The position numbers and the translations under genes were made by a program. A DNA stretch of 64,000 bases. Origin: PALSA-612 sp963704335 (lineage in GTDB: Bacteria > Actinomycetota > Thermoleophilia > Gaiellales > Gaiellaceae). The stretch is taken from assembly GCA_963704335.1 (NCBI GenBank), contig OY969889.1, forward strand, positions 1,488,001 through 1,552,000, in the 5' to 3' direction. Shown here in pieces: positions 17,160 through 25,612 of this stretch. Position 1 is the first letter of the stretch. Every line of letters begins with the position of its first letter. The notes beneath the pieces were generated by a model. The model ran no database searches. It was not told the DNA's origin and worked only from the letters and a program-made list of their open reading frames with translations.

Positions 17160-19489
17160 GCCACGACTGCCTTGCTCCCCGGGGCCACCCCGCGCCTCCT
17201 CCCGGTTTCAGCGTATGGGGGAAATCTGCGCGGGTGGGTGACGAAAGTGCACCAACATTGGAACAAGCCGTTGCCGCTCCCAGAAGGCTCGAGCATGGTC
17301 GCGTCGGCGAGAGCACCGTCCGCTCCGACGCAGTGCCCAAGACCAAAGGCGAATTCGCCTTCTCTAGCGATCTCGAGGCGCCAGGCATGCTCTGGGGTCA
17401 CACCGTCCGCAGCCCGCACGCCCACGCACGCGTTCTCGGGATCGACGCCGCCGCAGCCCTCGCCCTCCCCGGCGTGCACGCCGTTCTGACGCACGCCGAC
17501 GTGCCGGGCGCGAAGACGTACGGCCTCGAGATCCCCGATCAGCCCGTGTTCGCGATCGACCGCGTCCGCTATCACGGAGAGGCCGTGGCGGTAGTCGCCG
17601 CCGATACCCCCGAGCAGGCACGCCGCGCCGCCGCCTCCATCGAAGTCGCATACGAGGAGCTGCCACCGGTCTCCGATCCCGAGCGAGCGACGGAGCAGGA
17701 GCCGCTGCATCCGGATCGACCGGCCGCCGGCCACGGCTTCCGCGACGACCCGCGCCCGAACGTCGTCCGCTCGATGGTCATCAGGCACGGCGACCCAGAC
17801 GTCGAGGGCGACGTCACGGTCAGCGGCGTCTACGAGGTCGGCACCCAGGACCAGGCATTCCTCGGCCCCGAATCCGGCCTCGCCGTCCCGGACGGAGAAG
17901 GAGGCGTCGACATCTACGTCGCTACCCAGTGGATCCACGTGGACCGCGACCAGATTGCGCCCTGCCTCGCGCTCGCTCCCGAGCAGGTGCGCGTCCACCT
18001 CGCCGGCGTCGGCGGCGCGTTCGGCGGCCGCGAGGACCTATCGATCCAGATCCACGCCGCGCTGCTGGCCCTCCACACGGGACGGCCGGTGAAGATGGTC
18101 TACAACCGAGAAGAGTCCTTCACGGGGCACGTCCACCGCCATCCCGCGAAGATCTGGGCGGAGCACCGCGCGACGCGCGACGGACGGCTCGTCGCCGTTC
18201 GCGCGCGCATCCTCCTCGACGGCGGCGCGTACGCATCGAGCTCGACCGCAGTCCTTGCGAACGCCTGCTGCTTCGTCGCCGGCCCGTACAACGTCGAGAA
18301 CGTCCTGGTCGAAGGCACGTGCGTCTACACGAACAACCCACCCTGCGGAGCCATGCGCGGCTTCGGCGCCGTTCAGGGCTGTTTCGCGCACGAAGCGCAG
18401 ATGGACAAGCTCGCGGCTGCGCTCGACATCGATCCCGTCGAGCTGCGGCTGCTCAACGCCCTCAAGCCCGGCGACACGCTGCCCACGGGCCAGCTGATCA
18501 CCGGCTCGCTGCCCGTCGCCGAGGTCATCCGCCGCTGCGCCGACCTCGCGCCGCCCGAGCCCGAGGAGCTGCCGCGGGAGCCCGTACGCCTCCCCGGCGG
18601 CACCGGTAACACGACCCGCGGCGAAGGCGTCCGCCGGGGCACCGGCTTCGCCGTCGGCCTCAAGAACATCTGCTTCTCGGAGGGGTTCGACGATTACGCA
18701 GCCGCGCGCGTGCGGCTGTTCACGAACACCGGCGGCACGCTCTCGGCCGAAGTGCTGTGTGCGGCCGCCGAGGTCGGCCAGGGCGTAACCGACGTGATTG
18801 CACAGGTCGCTCGCCAGGAGCTGGGAATCGAGGATCTGATCGTCACCACGCCGTCGACCAGCGGAGTCGGCTCGGCGGGCTCGTCGTCCGCTTCGCGGAT
18901 GACATGGATGGCGGCAGGCGCCGTACGGCTCGCGTGCCAGGAGGCACTCGCCGAGCGCGAGCGGACAGGGGGCGATGTCGACGTCGAGCGCGTCTATCGC
19001 CACCTGCCCACGTACCCGCTCGACCCCGAGACCGGCCAGGTGCTCGGCGAGCGCGCGCACGTTGCCTTCGCCTGCGCGGCCATGAAGGTCGTGGCCGAAG
19101 TGGACGTCGACCTCGGGCTGACCCGGATCGTCTGGATCGGGACGGCGCAGGACGTGGGCAAGGCGCTGAATCCGCTCGCGGTGCACGGCCAGATCGAAGG
19201 CGGCACCGCCCAGGGCATCGGCCTCGCGCTGATGGAGGAGATCCAGACGACCAACGGCCTGATAACGAACGCGAGCTTCACCGACTACCTGATCCCGACC
19301 GCCCTCGACGTGCCCCCGATCGAGGCGGTGCTCGTCGAAGATCCCGAGCCGGATGGTCCCTACGGGCTGAAGGGCGTGGGCGAGCCGCCGACCGTGGTCT
19401 CCACGGCTGCAGTCGTCTCTGCCCTGCGCGACGCGACAGGGCGAGAGCTGACGCGGGTGCCGGTGCGGCCCGACGACATCGCGCTGTGA
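17156..19489 (+). CDS. xdhA: Xanthine dehydrogenase molybdenum-binding subunit
   Basis: 777 residues if ATG 17156 is used, which overlaps the previous stop as ATGA. Family similarity begins only near residue 55 (VGESTVRSDAVPKTKGEF). The first 55 or so residues are unusual and less GC-rich, so an internal start such as the GTG near 17235 is possible. Molybdopterin-site segments are visible: GVGGAFGGRED near residue 286, CGAMRGFGAVQ, and the catalytic glutamate in KGVGEPPT near residue 742. The AMRGFG loop fits xanthine dehydrogenase instead of CO dehydrogenase, which has a cysteine-containing loop. It hydroxylates hypoxanthine and xanthine to urate, the substrate of PuuD. Confidence 0.9.
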   Translation: MSHDCLAPRGHPAPPPGFSVWGKSARVGDESAPTLEQAVAAPRRLEHGRVGESTVRSDAVPKTKGEFAFSSDLEAPGMLWGHTVRSPHAHARVLGIDAAAALALPGVHAVLTHADVPGAKTYGLEIPDQPVFAIDRVRYHGEAVAVVAADTPEQARRAAASIEVAYEELPPVSDPERATEQEPLHPDRPAAGHGFRDDPRPNVVRSMVIRHGDPDVEGDVTVSGVYEVGTQDQAFLGPESGLAVPDGEGGVDIYVATQWIHVDRDQIAPCLALAPEQVRVHLAGVGGAFGGREDLSIQIHAALLALHTGRPVKMVYNREESFTGHVHRHPAKIWAEHRATRDGRLVAVRARILLDGGAYASSSTAVLANACCFVAGPYNVENVLVEGTCVYTNNPPCGAMRGFGAVQGCFAHEAQMDKLAAALDIDPVELRLLNALKPGDTLPTGQLITGSLPVAEVIRRCADLAPPEPEELPREPVRLPGGTGNTTRGEGVRRGTGFAVGLKNICFSEGFDDYAAARVRLFTNTGGTLSAEVLCAAAEVGQGVTDVIAQVARQELGIEDLIVTTPSTSGVGSAGSSSASRMTWMAAGAVRLACQEALAERERTGGDVDVERVYRHLPTYPLDPETGQVLGERAHVAFACAAMKVVAEVDVDLGLTRIVWIGTAQDVGKALNPLAVHGQIEGGTAQGIGLALMEEIQTTNGLITNASFTDYLIPTALDVPPIEAVLVEDPEPDGPYGLKGVGEPPTVVSTAAVVSALRDATGRELTRVPVRPDDIAL

Positions 19490-19499
19490 CCTCCGCCGG

Positions 19500-20282
19500 C
19501 TACGGGAAGTCGATCAGTTGCGGGCCGTATCGGTGCTCGGGCAGCGATGCACCGGCGCGATCGAACAGCTCGAGCCAGAAGGCCCTCATCGCCCGAATTT
19601 GCTCCGGCGTATGCGCTTCGTCGCTTATGCCTGCTCCGGCAACGTAAGCCTCCACGCCACGAAGATCCGGAATTCGGCCTTCCGCGTCGAGGCGATCCAG
19701 TTCACGCCTTCTTCCGCCAGGCGTCAGAACGTCGACCGGGCGAAATGACGACGACACCTCGAACATGTCGGAGAGCAGCACGAGGTGCTTCTGCTCGACG
19801 TCTCCCTTGTTCGCAAAGTAGCGCTCCGCGTTCTCCAGCGAATCGACGATGGCAGTTCCGGGAGCTTCCGGCGGGGTGGATGCGACGTTGTCGAATCCCC
19901 TCTGCACCTCTTCGATCGCCTCATCCAGCCTGTTCTTATGGTCGAGCGGGTTCGTGTTGAAGTTCTTGCCCGGCAGCTCGGCCTCCCTGATGTTCGACTC
20001 GGTGAGAGAGTTCGCGGATATCCGGTCGACGCCCATCCACATGTGCTCGCCGCTGAGGGAGCCGCCGTCGCCGAAAGCCGAGAGGACGGTTTCCAGCGCT
20101 TCGCCATATCTGTCCCGCGCTTCTTGTGACTGCGTGCTCTGCGAGGTGTCGGCGAGCACGAGCACCGCACCTTCGGGCTCGCCGGAGCCTCCGAGTAGGC
20201 CGCATCCACTGGCCATGACGGCGAGGCTCAAGAACCCGAACGCGGTTGCTACAGCCGCCGCGCGGCGCGGACCTCGGCTCAC
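19500..20282 (-). CDS. VWA-like lipoprotein, unknown function
   Basis: 260 residues from a GTG start. A signal peptide ends in the lipobox ASGC (C27), so the protein should be lipid-anchored outside the membrane. Directly after it, VLVLADTSQST contains a D-x-S-x-S metal-site motif (D45, S47, S49), and LVLLSDMFE later resembles the fourth strand of von Willebrand A domains. The family cannot be named with confidence. Its start overlaps the stop of the following membrane-protein gene (20279-20282, GTGA), so the two are a unit. It converges on xdhA with a 10-base gap. An adhesion, sensing or envelope-assembly role is possible but unproven. Confidence 0.6.
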   Translation of the reverse strand: MSRGPRRAAAVATAFGFLSLAVMASGCGLLGGSGEPEGAVLVLADTSQSTQSQEARDRYGEALETVLSAFGDGGSLSGEHMWMGVDRISANSLTESNIREAELPGKNFNTNPLDHKNRLDEAIEEVQRGFDNVASTPPEAPGTAIVDSLENAERYFANKGDVEQKHLVLLSDMFEVSSSFRPVDVLTPGGRRRELDRLDAEGRIPDLRGVEAYVAGAGISDEAHTPEQIRAMRAFWLELFDRAGASLPEHRYGPQLIDFP

Positions 20283-21619
20283 GCGGTGATGCGCTTCTTG
20301 AGCTCGTCTTCGACAGAGCCGCCGTCGCCCGGGGCGACCTCGTTTCCGACGGAGGCGCTCGCGAGGTCTCGTTCCGTGCTCAACTCGTCGGGGATCTGCA
20401 CTTCCACAGGGATCAACTCGAACGGCGCCCGCGCCTGCGGCTCAGGCCCGGCTGCATCGTCGCCGTGCTGCCTTCGCCGGCGATCCCAGTTCGAGCGTCG
20501 CTTCTGTGCCCTGCGCTCGCAGACCGTGCGGTTCGCCGACCAGTACGCGTGGATGAGCGCCTCGTAGGTGTCCTTGTGCCGGTATGCCTCGAACCTCGCT
20601 TCGGCCAACGACCCGTCTCTTGCCGCTTCCCACCGCAGCTTGAGGTTGTCGAAGTGCTCGGTGAGCCAGTCGGCACGATCGACCGAGCGCTGTGCGCGCT
20701 TCCTGCGTCTTTCGGCACGTCGAACGTCCTTCGCCACCCGGTCCACGCCGTGGGTCTCCGGGTCGTGATGGAGGTATGAGATCGCGAACGCGGCGACGAA
20801 GATCAGCGCGTTCATGACCACGAACACGGCGAACCCGCCGATGGAACCGAGCCTGGCTGCGGTCTCGTCGCCGAACTCCGTGACGTAGACCTGCCGGACG
20901 AGCCCGATACCGAGGATGACGAGGAACGGGGTCACGAGCAGCCCCTTGGCAATCAGCTCGTCGCGGGGCGTCGGGCGCTGCTTGCGCCAGAGGACACCGA
21001 GCGCATGGGCGCACACGATCAGTGATAGGGCAAGGGCTGCCGTCATCACCCAGGTGAACACCCGGTCTTCGCCGAAGAGGTTGAAGGCGACGGCGTTCAG
21101 GGGGAACTCTCCTATGAAGATGAGGATCAGAGCGCCGACGTAGACCGGTGTCGAGATACGCCAGCGATCGTCGGCATGGCGGAGCTCGTCGTCTCGCACC
21201 TTCCGGTCCAGCTCCTGCTGCCGCTCGCGGTAACGCTTGTCCTCCTCGCTGAGCTCCGCTTCCAGCGCCTGCTGCTTGCGCGCGTACTTCCGCCGCTCCA
21301 CCTCGTGACCCTGCGTCTCGCCTTTGAGGCGCAGGTCGTATGCCACCCATTTGGCACCGATGCGCCGTCCCACGCCGTCTCCCTGCCGCTTGAGCTTCCA
21401 GACCTCGGGCGGCGCTTCCGTCTCGTCAGCCCTCGGTATCCCCAGCCGTCCGTCACGCCAGCCGCGGTACCGCGCCTCGATCCCGAGCAGCCACCGGTGC
21501 ACGATGAACATCCGGCGAATCCGCAGGAAACGGGGGCGGTCGAGTGCGATGATGCCGAGCGTGATGACGCGGAGCGCCACGATGAGGTACACGACGAACT
21601 TGGCGAAGAGCAAACTCAT
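20279..21619 (-). CDS. Membrane protein with long charged coiled coil, unknown function
   Basis: 446 residues from ATG 21619, which has an aggag ribosome site 8 bases upstream; the TTG 12 codons earlier is unlikely. One membrane helix lies near the N-terminus. A very charged helical stretch (about residues 100-155, rich in E, K, R, Q) precedes a block of about four more helices, from near residue 160 to 300. The C-terminal 140 or so residues are again highly charged and soluble. I do not recognise the family. It is the first gene of a two-gene unit with the VWA-like lipoprotein, which suggests that the pair forms an envelope complex. Base composition appears less GC-biased than in the flanking purine genes. 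Confidence 0.55.
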   Translation of the reverse strand: MSLLFAKFVVYLIVALRVITLGIIALDRPRFLRIRRMFIVHRWLLGIEARYRGWRDGRLGIPRADETEAPPEVWKLKRQGDGVGRRIGAKWVAYDLRLKGETQGHEVERRKYARKQQALEAELSEEDKRYRERQQELDRKVRDDELRHADDRWRISTPVYVGALILIFIGEFPLNAVAFNLFGEDRVFTWVMTAALALSLIVCAHALGVLWRKQRPTPRDELIAKGLLVTPFLVILGIGLVRQVYVTEFGDETAARLGSIGGFAVFVVMNALIFVAAFAISYLHHDPETHGVDRVAKDVRRAERRRKRAQRSVDRADWLTEHFDNLKLRWEAARDGSLAEARFEAYRHKDTYEALIHAYWSANRTVCERRAQKRRSNWDRRRRQHGDDAAGPEPQARAPFELIPVEVQIPDELSTERDLASASVGNEVAPGDGGSVEDELKKRITA

Positions 21620-21740
21620 GCGATCCGCTCCTGCGGCTTGAGTGAGGGCTTCCAATTGACCCGGAGCCCATCGGGACTAGGCCGAACATGGTCGCACTTT
21701 GCGGGAATCTGTCAACTATGTAACGACGTGCGACGCGCTC

Positions 21741-23435
21741 ATGAGTGATCTCGCCCGCCGCATAGCGGTCGCACGCGGGGACGAGCCTGCCGACCTCGTC
21801 GTCAAGGGCGGCCGCGTGCTCTCGGTCTTCACGCGCGAGTGGCTCGAGGCCAACGTCGCCGTCAGCGACGGCTACGTGGCGGGACTGGGCGACTACGAAG
21901 GGGTGGAGACGCTCGACGTCGGCGGCGCCTACGTCGTCCCCGGCTTCATCGACTCGCACATGCACCTCGAGTCGACGAAGCTGCTCGTGGACGAGTTCGC
22001 GCGCCTGGTGCTGCCCATGGGGACGACGGCTGTCGTCGCCGATCCGCACGAGATCGCGAACGTCCTCGGCTCAGACGGCATCCACTGGCTGCTCGACGTG
22101 TGCTCAGGCCTGCCGCTCGACGTCTACTTCACCGCCTCCTCGTGCGTCCCGGCTTCGTCCTTCGAGTCCCCTCGACGCCCGCTGACGGCGGGAGATCTCC
22201 AGGGCCTCTTGCGCCGTCGGCGCGTGATCGGCCTGGCGGAGATGATGAACTTCCCCGGTGTCATCGCCGGCGATCCTGCCGAGCTGGAGAAGCTCGCGCT
22301 CGACGGCGCGCACCACGTGGACGGTCATGCCCCCGGCGTGCTGGGGAAGGCTCTCAATGCGTATGCGGCCTCCGGCATCCGCTCTGATCACGAGGCGCTC
22401 ACGGTGGAGGAGGGCCGGCAGCGCCTCCGCGCCGGCATGTGGCTGCTGATCCGCGAGGCGTCGATGGCCCGGAACCTCGAGGACCTGCTGCCGCTCGTGC
22501 AGGAGCTCGGCCCGTCGCGGATGGCGTTCTGCACCGACGATCGCGATCCGGAGGACATCGCCGACTCGGGACACCTCAACCAGATGGTGCGGAAGGCTGT
22601 CGCGGCCGGTGTCGCACCCGAGGACGCACTCGTGCTGGCCTCGCTGAACCCGGCCATCTGGCACGGGCTCGACCACCTCGGCGCGATCGCTCCGGGCTAC
22701 CAGGCCGACCTCGTGGTGCTCGACGACCTCGAGTCGTTCGAGCCGCGGATGGTCCTCAAGGCGGGACGTCCCGTCGACGAGATCCCGGAGGCGCACGTTC
22801 CCGAGTGGGTGAAGCACACGGTTCGTGTGCAGCCGGTCTCGGCCGGCGACTTCAGCATCCCGTGGAGCGGAGGCCGGGCGCGGGTGATCGGTCTCGTCGA
22901 AGACCAGGTCGTCACGGAGGAGATCGTCGAGGAGCTGACGGTCGTCGACGACCACGCGGTGTCGGATCCCGGTCGCGACCTCGCGAAGATCGCCGTCATC
23001 GAGCGCCACCACGGCACGGGGCGCATGGGGCTCGGCTTCGTGCGCGGCTTCGGTCTGCAGTCCGGCGCACTGGCTTCGACCGTGGCCCACGACGCCCACA
23101 ACATCGTCGTGGTCGGCGTCGACGACAACGACATGGCCAGGGCCGTCCAGCGTCTCGTGGAGCTGGGCGGCGGCATCGTCGCCGTCGAGTCGCGTGGCGT
23201 GAAGGCCGAGCTGCCGCTGCCCGTCGCGGGCCTGCTTTCCGATGCCCCACTCGCCGAGGTCGTCGATCAGAGCCGCGCCTGCAACGATGCGGCCGCGGCG
23301 CTCGGCTGCAAGGTCGCCACGCCGTTCCTGACGCTGTCCTTCCTTGCCCTGTCCGTGATTCCGAAGCTCAAGATCACCGATCACGGCCTCGTCGACGTCG
23401 ACCGGTTCGAGATCGTCCCGCTCGCCGCCGACTGA
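21741..23435 (+). CDS. ade: Adenine deaminase
   Basis: 564 residues from ATG 21741, within the usual range. The N-terminal amidohydrolase barrel has FIDSHMHLEST (H73, H75), ADPHEIANV and the FCTDDRDPEDI segment. The C-terminal domain has the HNIVVVGVDDNDM and TLSFLALSVIPKLKITD sequences that mark Ade-type adenine deaminases. It converts adenine to hypoxanthine plus ammonia in the cytosol. The product feeds the xanthine dehydrogenase encoded upstream, although the two-gene cassette now lies between them. It is divergent from that cassette, with a 121-base gap. Confidence 0.93.
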   Translation: MSDLARRIAVARGDEPADLVVKGGRVLSVFTREWLEANVAVSDGYVAGLGDYEGVETLDVGGAYVVPGFIDSHMHLESTKLLVDEFARLVLPMGTTAVVADPHEIANVLGSDGIHWLLDVCSGLPLDVYFTASSCVPASSFESPRRPLTAGDLQGLLRRRRVIGLAEMMNFPGVIAGDPAELEKLALDGAHHVDGHAPGVLGKALNAYAASGIRSDHEALTVEEGRQRLRAGMWLLIREASMARNLEDLLPLVQELGPSRMAFCTDDRDPEDIADSGHLNQMVRKAVAAGVAPEDALVLASLNPAIWHGLDHLGAIAPGYQADLVVLDDLESFEPRMVLKAGRPVDEIPEAHVPEWVKHTVRVQPVSAGDFSIPWSGGRARVIGLVEDQVVTEEIVEELTVVDDHAVSDPGRDLAKIAVIERHHGTGRMGLGFVRGFGLQSGALASTVAHDAHNIVVVGVDDNDMARAVQRLVELGGGIVAVESRGVKAELPLPVAGLLSDAPLAEVVDQSRACNDAAAALGCKVATPFLTLSFLALSVIPKLKITDHGLVDVDRFEIVPLAAD

Positions 23436-23453
23436 GCGTTTAGGGTCCGGCGC

Positions 23454-24269
23454 GTGACGGAACCCTCGTCGCCGAAGCCACAGGCGCCAGACGATCTCGG
23501 TTTCGAGCGGATCGTCTACGAGAAGGCGCCGCCGCGGGCGACGATCACCCTCAACCGGCCGGAGCGGCTCAACGCCTTCGACTTTCAGATGCTGCGCGAG
23601 CTCGCGCGCGCCTGCGAGGACGCTTCCTGGGACGACGAGATCCGCGTCGTCGTGCTCACCGGCGCCGGGCGCGCGTTCTGCGTCGGCGCGGATCTCAAGG
23701 AGTGGTCTGCGGAGTACCTCGGGAATCCGCAGGGCTACTGGAAGTGGTTCGGAGCCTTCCAGGACGCCCACGACCGGCTGCGCGGGATCGGCAAGCCGAC
23801 CCTCGCCCGCATCAACGGCGTCTGCGTCGGCGGTGGCAACGAGTTCCAGATGGCCTGCGACCTCGCGGTGATGGTCGACGACGCCTACATCCGCCACGTC
23901 GGCCTCGAGCACGGTTCGGTGCCCGCCGGCGGAGCCACGCAGTGGCTGCCGGTGATGGTGGGGGAGCGGCGCGCCCGCGAGATCGTCCTCCTCTGCGAGG
24001 AGATCAGTCCGCAGCAGGCGTACGAGTGGGGTCTCGTCAACCGTGTCGTCGCGGCTGCGGACCTAGACGCGACGGTCGACGAGCTCGTCGAGAAGCTGGC
24101 GGCCAAGCTCCCGCAGACCACGCGCTACGCGAAGCACCAGCTGAACTTCTGGCGCGACCTCTCGTGGAACCAGACCGTCGGCCATGCGCGCGACTGGCTG
24201 GCGCTCAGCATGCTGGGAGAGGAGGCGCAGGGCGCCGTCAAGCGGTTCGTGGAGAAGGACAATGGCTGA
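23454..24269 (+). CDS. Enoyl-CoA hydratase/isomerase family protein
   Basis: 271 residues from a GTG start, 18 bases after ade. Crotonase-fold marks are AFCVGADLKEW (oxyanion hole, about residues 75-83) and NGVCVGGGNEFQMACD, in which E130 matches the first catalytic glutamate of classical hydratases. The region that usually carries the second glutamate reads VGLEHGSVPAGGATQW, where the expected position appears to be glycine. Chemistry other than simple hydration is therefore possible, for example ring opening or isomerisation. It overlaps the next hydratase gene by 8 bases. Confidence 0.85.
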   Translation: MTEPSSPKPQAPDDLGFERIVYEKAPPRATITLNRPERLNAFDFQMLRELARACEDASWDDEIRVVVLTGAGRAFCVGADLKEWSAEYLGNPQGYWKWFGAFQDAHDRLRGIGKPTLARINGVCVGGGNEFQMACDLAVMVDDAYIRHVGLEHGSVPAGGATQWLPVMVGERRAREIVLLCEEISPQQAYEWGLVNRVVAAADLDATVDELVEKLAAKLPQTTRYAKHQLNFWRDLSWNQTVGHARDWLALSMLGEEAQGAVKRFVEKDNG

Positions 24270-25032
24270 ATTCACGCGCGTCGAGCGCGAGCCGCCGATC
24301 GCGGCCGTCTTCCTCGACCGGCCGAAGCAGCTGAACGCGCTCTCCTCCGAGCTGATGGCCGAGCTCGTCGCCTCGCTCGAGGAGCTCGATGCCGACCCGG
24401 AGATCCGCTGCATCGTCGTCGGCGGCTCCGAGCGGGTCTTCGCCGCCGGCGCCGACATCGGCGAGATGGCCACCGCCACGGCAGTGGAGATGTACGTCAA
24501 CCGGCGAGTCGACGCGTGGGACGCGATTCGCGCTCTGCGGACGCCGCTGGTCGCTGCCGTCTCCGGCTTCTGCCTCGGTGGAGGCTGCGAGCTGGCGATG
24601 GCCTGCGACGTCGTCGTCGCCTCGGAGACCGCCGTCTTCGGTCAGCCGGAGACGGGGCTCGGCCTCATCCCCGGCGCCGGCGGCACGCAGCGCCTCACCC
24701 GCGCCGTCGGAAAGGCGCTGGCGATGGACGTGATCCTCTCCGGCCGCCGTCTCTCCGCCCGCGAGGCGCTCGACACCGGCCTCGTGGCGCGCGTCGTCGC
24801 CCGCGAGGCCTGGCTGGACGAGGCAAAGCGCGTCGCCCGCGACATCGCGGCCAAGGGCCCCGTCGCCAGTCAGCTGGCGAAGGAAGCGGTCGTGCGGGCG
24901 GACGAGGGCCCGCTGTCACTCGGCATCGACTACGAGCGGCGGTTGCTCTACCTCGCCTTCTCGTCAGAGGACGCGCGCGAGGGCATGACGGCGTTCGTGG
25001 AGAAGCGGTCGCCGCAGTTCGAAGGTCGGTAG
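24262..25032 (+). CDS. Enoyl-CoA hydratase
   Basis: 256 residues from ATG 24262, the normal length. Both catalytic glutamates of crotonase are in place: GGGCELAMACD and QPETGLGLIPGAGGTQRL. The oxyanion-hole segment is VFAAGADIGEM. It should hydrate trans-2-enoyl-CoA to 3-hydroxyacyl-CoA in beta-oxidation. The overlap with the preceding, atypical hydratase suggests a two-enzyme unit working on one acyl-CoA route. No thiolase or hydroxyacyl-CoA dehydrogenase is adjacent. Confidence 0.9.
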   Translation: MAEFTRVEREPPIAAVFLDRPKQLNALSSELMAELVASLEELDADPEIRCIVVGGSERVFAAGADIGEMATATAVEMYVNRRVDAWDAIRALRTPLVAAVSGFCLGGGCELAMACDVVVASETAVFGQPETGLGLIPGAGGTQRLTRAVGKALAMDVILSGRRLSAREALDTGLVARVVAREAWLDEAKRVARDIAAKGPVASQLAKEAVVRADEGPLSLGIDYERRLLYLAFSSEDAREGMTAFVEKRSPQFEGR

Positions 25033-25044
25033 GCTCCGCCCCCC

Positions 25045-25470
25045 ATGCGCCGGATCCTCGTCGCGACCGACAGATCCGAGACGGCCGAGCATGCCGTCCG
25101 CTTCGCCGCGGACATGGCGGTGCGCTTCGACGCGGAGCTCCTGCTCTGCCAGGTCGTGATTCCCCCGGCCCAGGCGCCGCCGAACGCGAAGGAGGAGCTC
25201 ATCGAGTACGGCCGCCGCTTCGCCGGCGACCTCGCGCGCGCCGTCATTTCCACGGGCGAGGACCCTGCCCAGGTGATCGTGGATACCGCGGAGGCGGAAG
25301 ACGCCGACGTGGTCGTCGTGGGCAACGTGGGGATGAGCGGGCGCAAGGAATTCCTGCTCGGAAACGTGCCCAACCGCGTGTCGCACAACTCCGACCGCAC
25401 CGTCATCATCGTGAATACCCGCCAGCGCATCGAGCAGCAGCAGAAGAAGAAAGGCTTCTTCCGCAGGTGA
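25045..25470 (+). CDS. Universal stress protein (UspA family)
   Basis: 141 residues. The N-terminal RILVATDRSETAEHAV and the ATP-site pattern GNVGMSGRKEFLLGNV, followed by serine in NRVSHNS, match ATP-binding Usp proteins. The family responds to starvation and redox stress; its direct targets are usually unknown. A short basic tail (QQQKKKGFFRR) ends the protein. It begins 12 bases after the hydratase gene and precedes a hairpin-rich leader in front of the ABC1 kinase gene. Confidence 0.88.
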   Translation: MRRILVATDRSETAEHAVRFAADMAVRFDAELLLCQVVIPPAQAPPNAKEELIEYGRRFAGDLARAVISTGEDPAQVIVDTAEAEDADVVVVGNVGMSGRKEFLLGNVPNRVSHNSDRTVIIVNTRQRIEQQQKKKGFFRR

Positions 25471-25495
25471 GCGTCGCTCGCGTCCGGCTCGCTCC

Positions 25496-25522
25496 CGTGG
25501 GGGAAACCATTTTTCCCCCACG
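25496..25522 (+). terminator. Strong hairpin after the stress-protein gene, terminator-like
   Basis: Arms at 25496-25506 (cgtgggggaaa) and 25512-25522 (tttcccccacg) pair perfectly over 11 bases with a 5-base loop. The stem lies 26 bases after the stress-protein stop codon. No run of T follows, so Rho-independent termination is uncertain. It could instead protect or process the transcript. Confidence 0.5.
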
Positions 25523-25547
25523 CCAAGCCCCCTTCTTCCTGTTGGTA

Positions 25548-25573
25548 GTGGGGGAACCTCCCGGTTCCCCCAC
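25548..25573 (+). repeat. Second strong hairpin, partly repeating the first
   Basis: Arms at 25548-25558 (gtgggggaacc) and 25563-25573 (ggttcccccac) pair perfectly over 11 bases around a 4-base loop. The GTGGGGGAA core is shared with the hairpin 40 bases upstream, so the two look like copies of one element. Confidence 0.55.
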
Positions 25574-25589
25574 ACCCCCTCCACACGCT

Positions 25590-25612
25590 CATAGACCGAA
25601 GGACGGTCTATG
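25590..25612 (+). promoter_or_regulatory. Start-codon hairpin of the ABC1 kinase gene
   Basis: Arms catagaccg (25590-25598) and cggtctatg (25604-25612) pair over 9 bases around the loop aagga. The loop is the ribosome site, and the start codon ATG 25610-25612 is the last part of the 3' arm. Initiation would need this stem to open. The same palindrome could also be a protein-binding operator. Confidence 0.6.

Noticed and set aside
21620..21740. Promoter or riboswitch before adenine deaminase
   Set aside because: The 121-base gap has a TATGTA core near 21717 but no properly spaced -35 and no recognisable purine-aptamer folding.
25496..25573. CRISPR-like array suggested by the repeated GTGGGGGAA stems
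   Set aside because: Only two copies, each its own hairpin, with no regular repeat-spacer pattern or cas gene.
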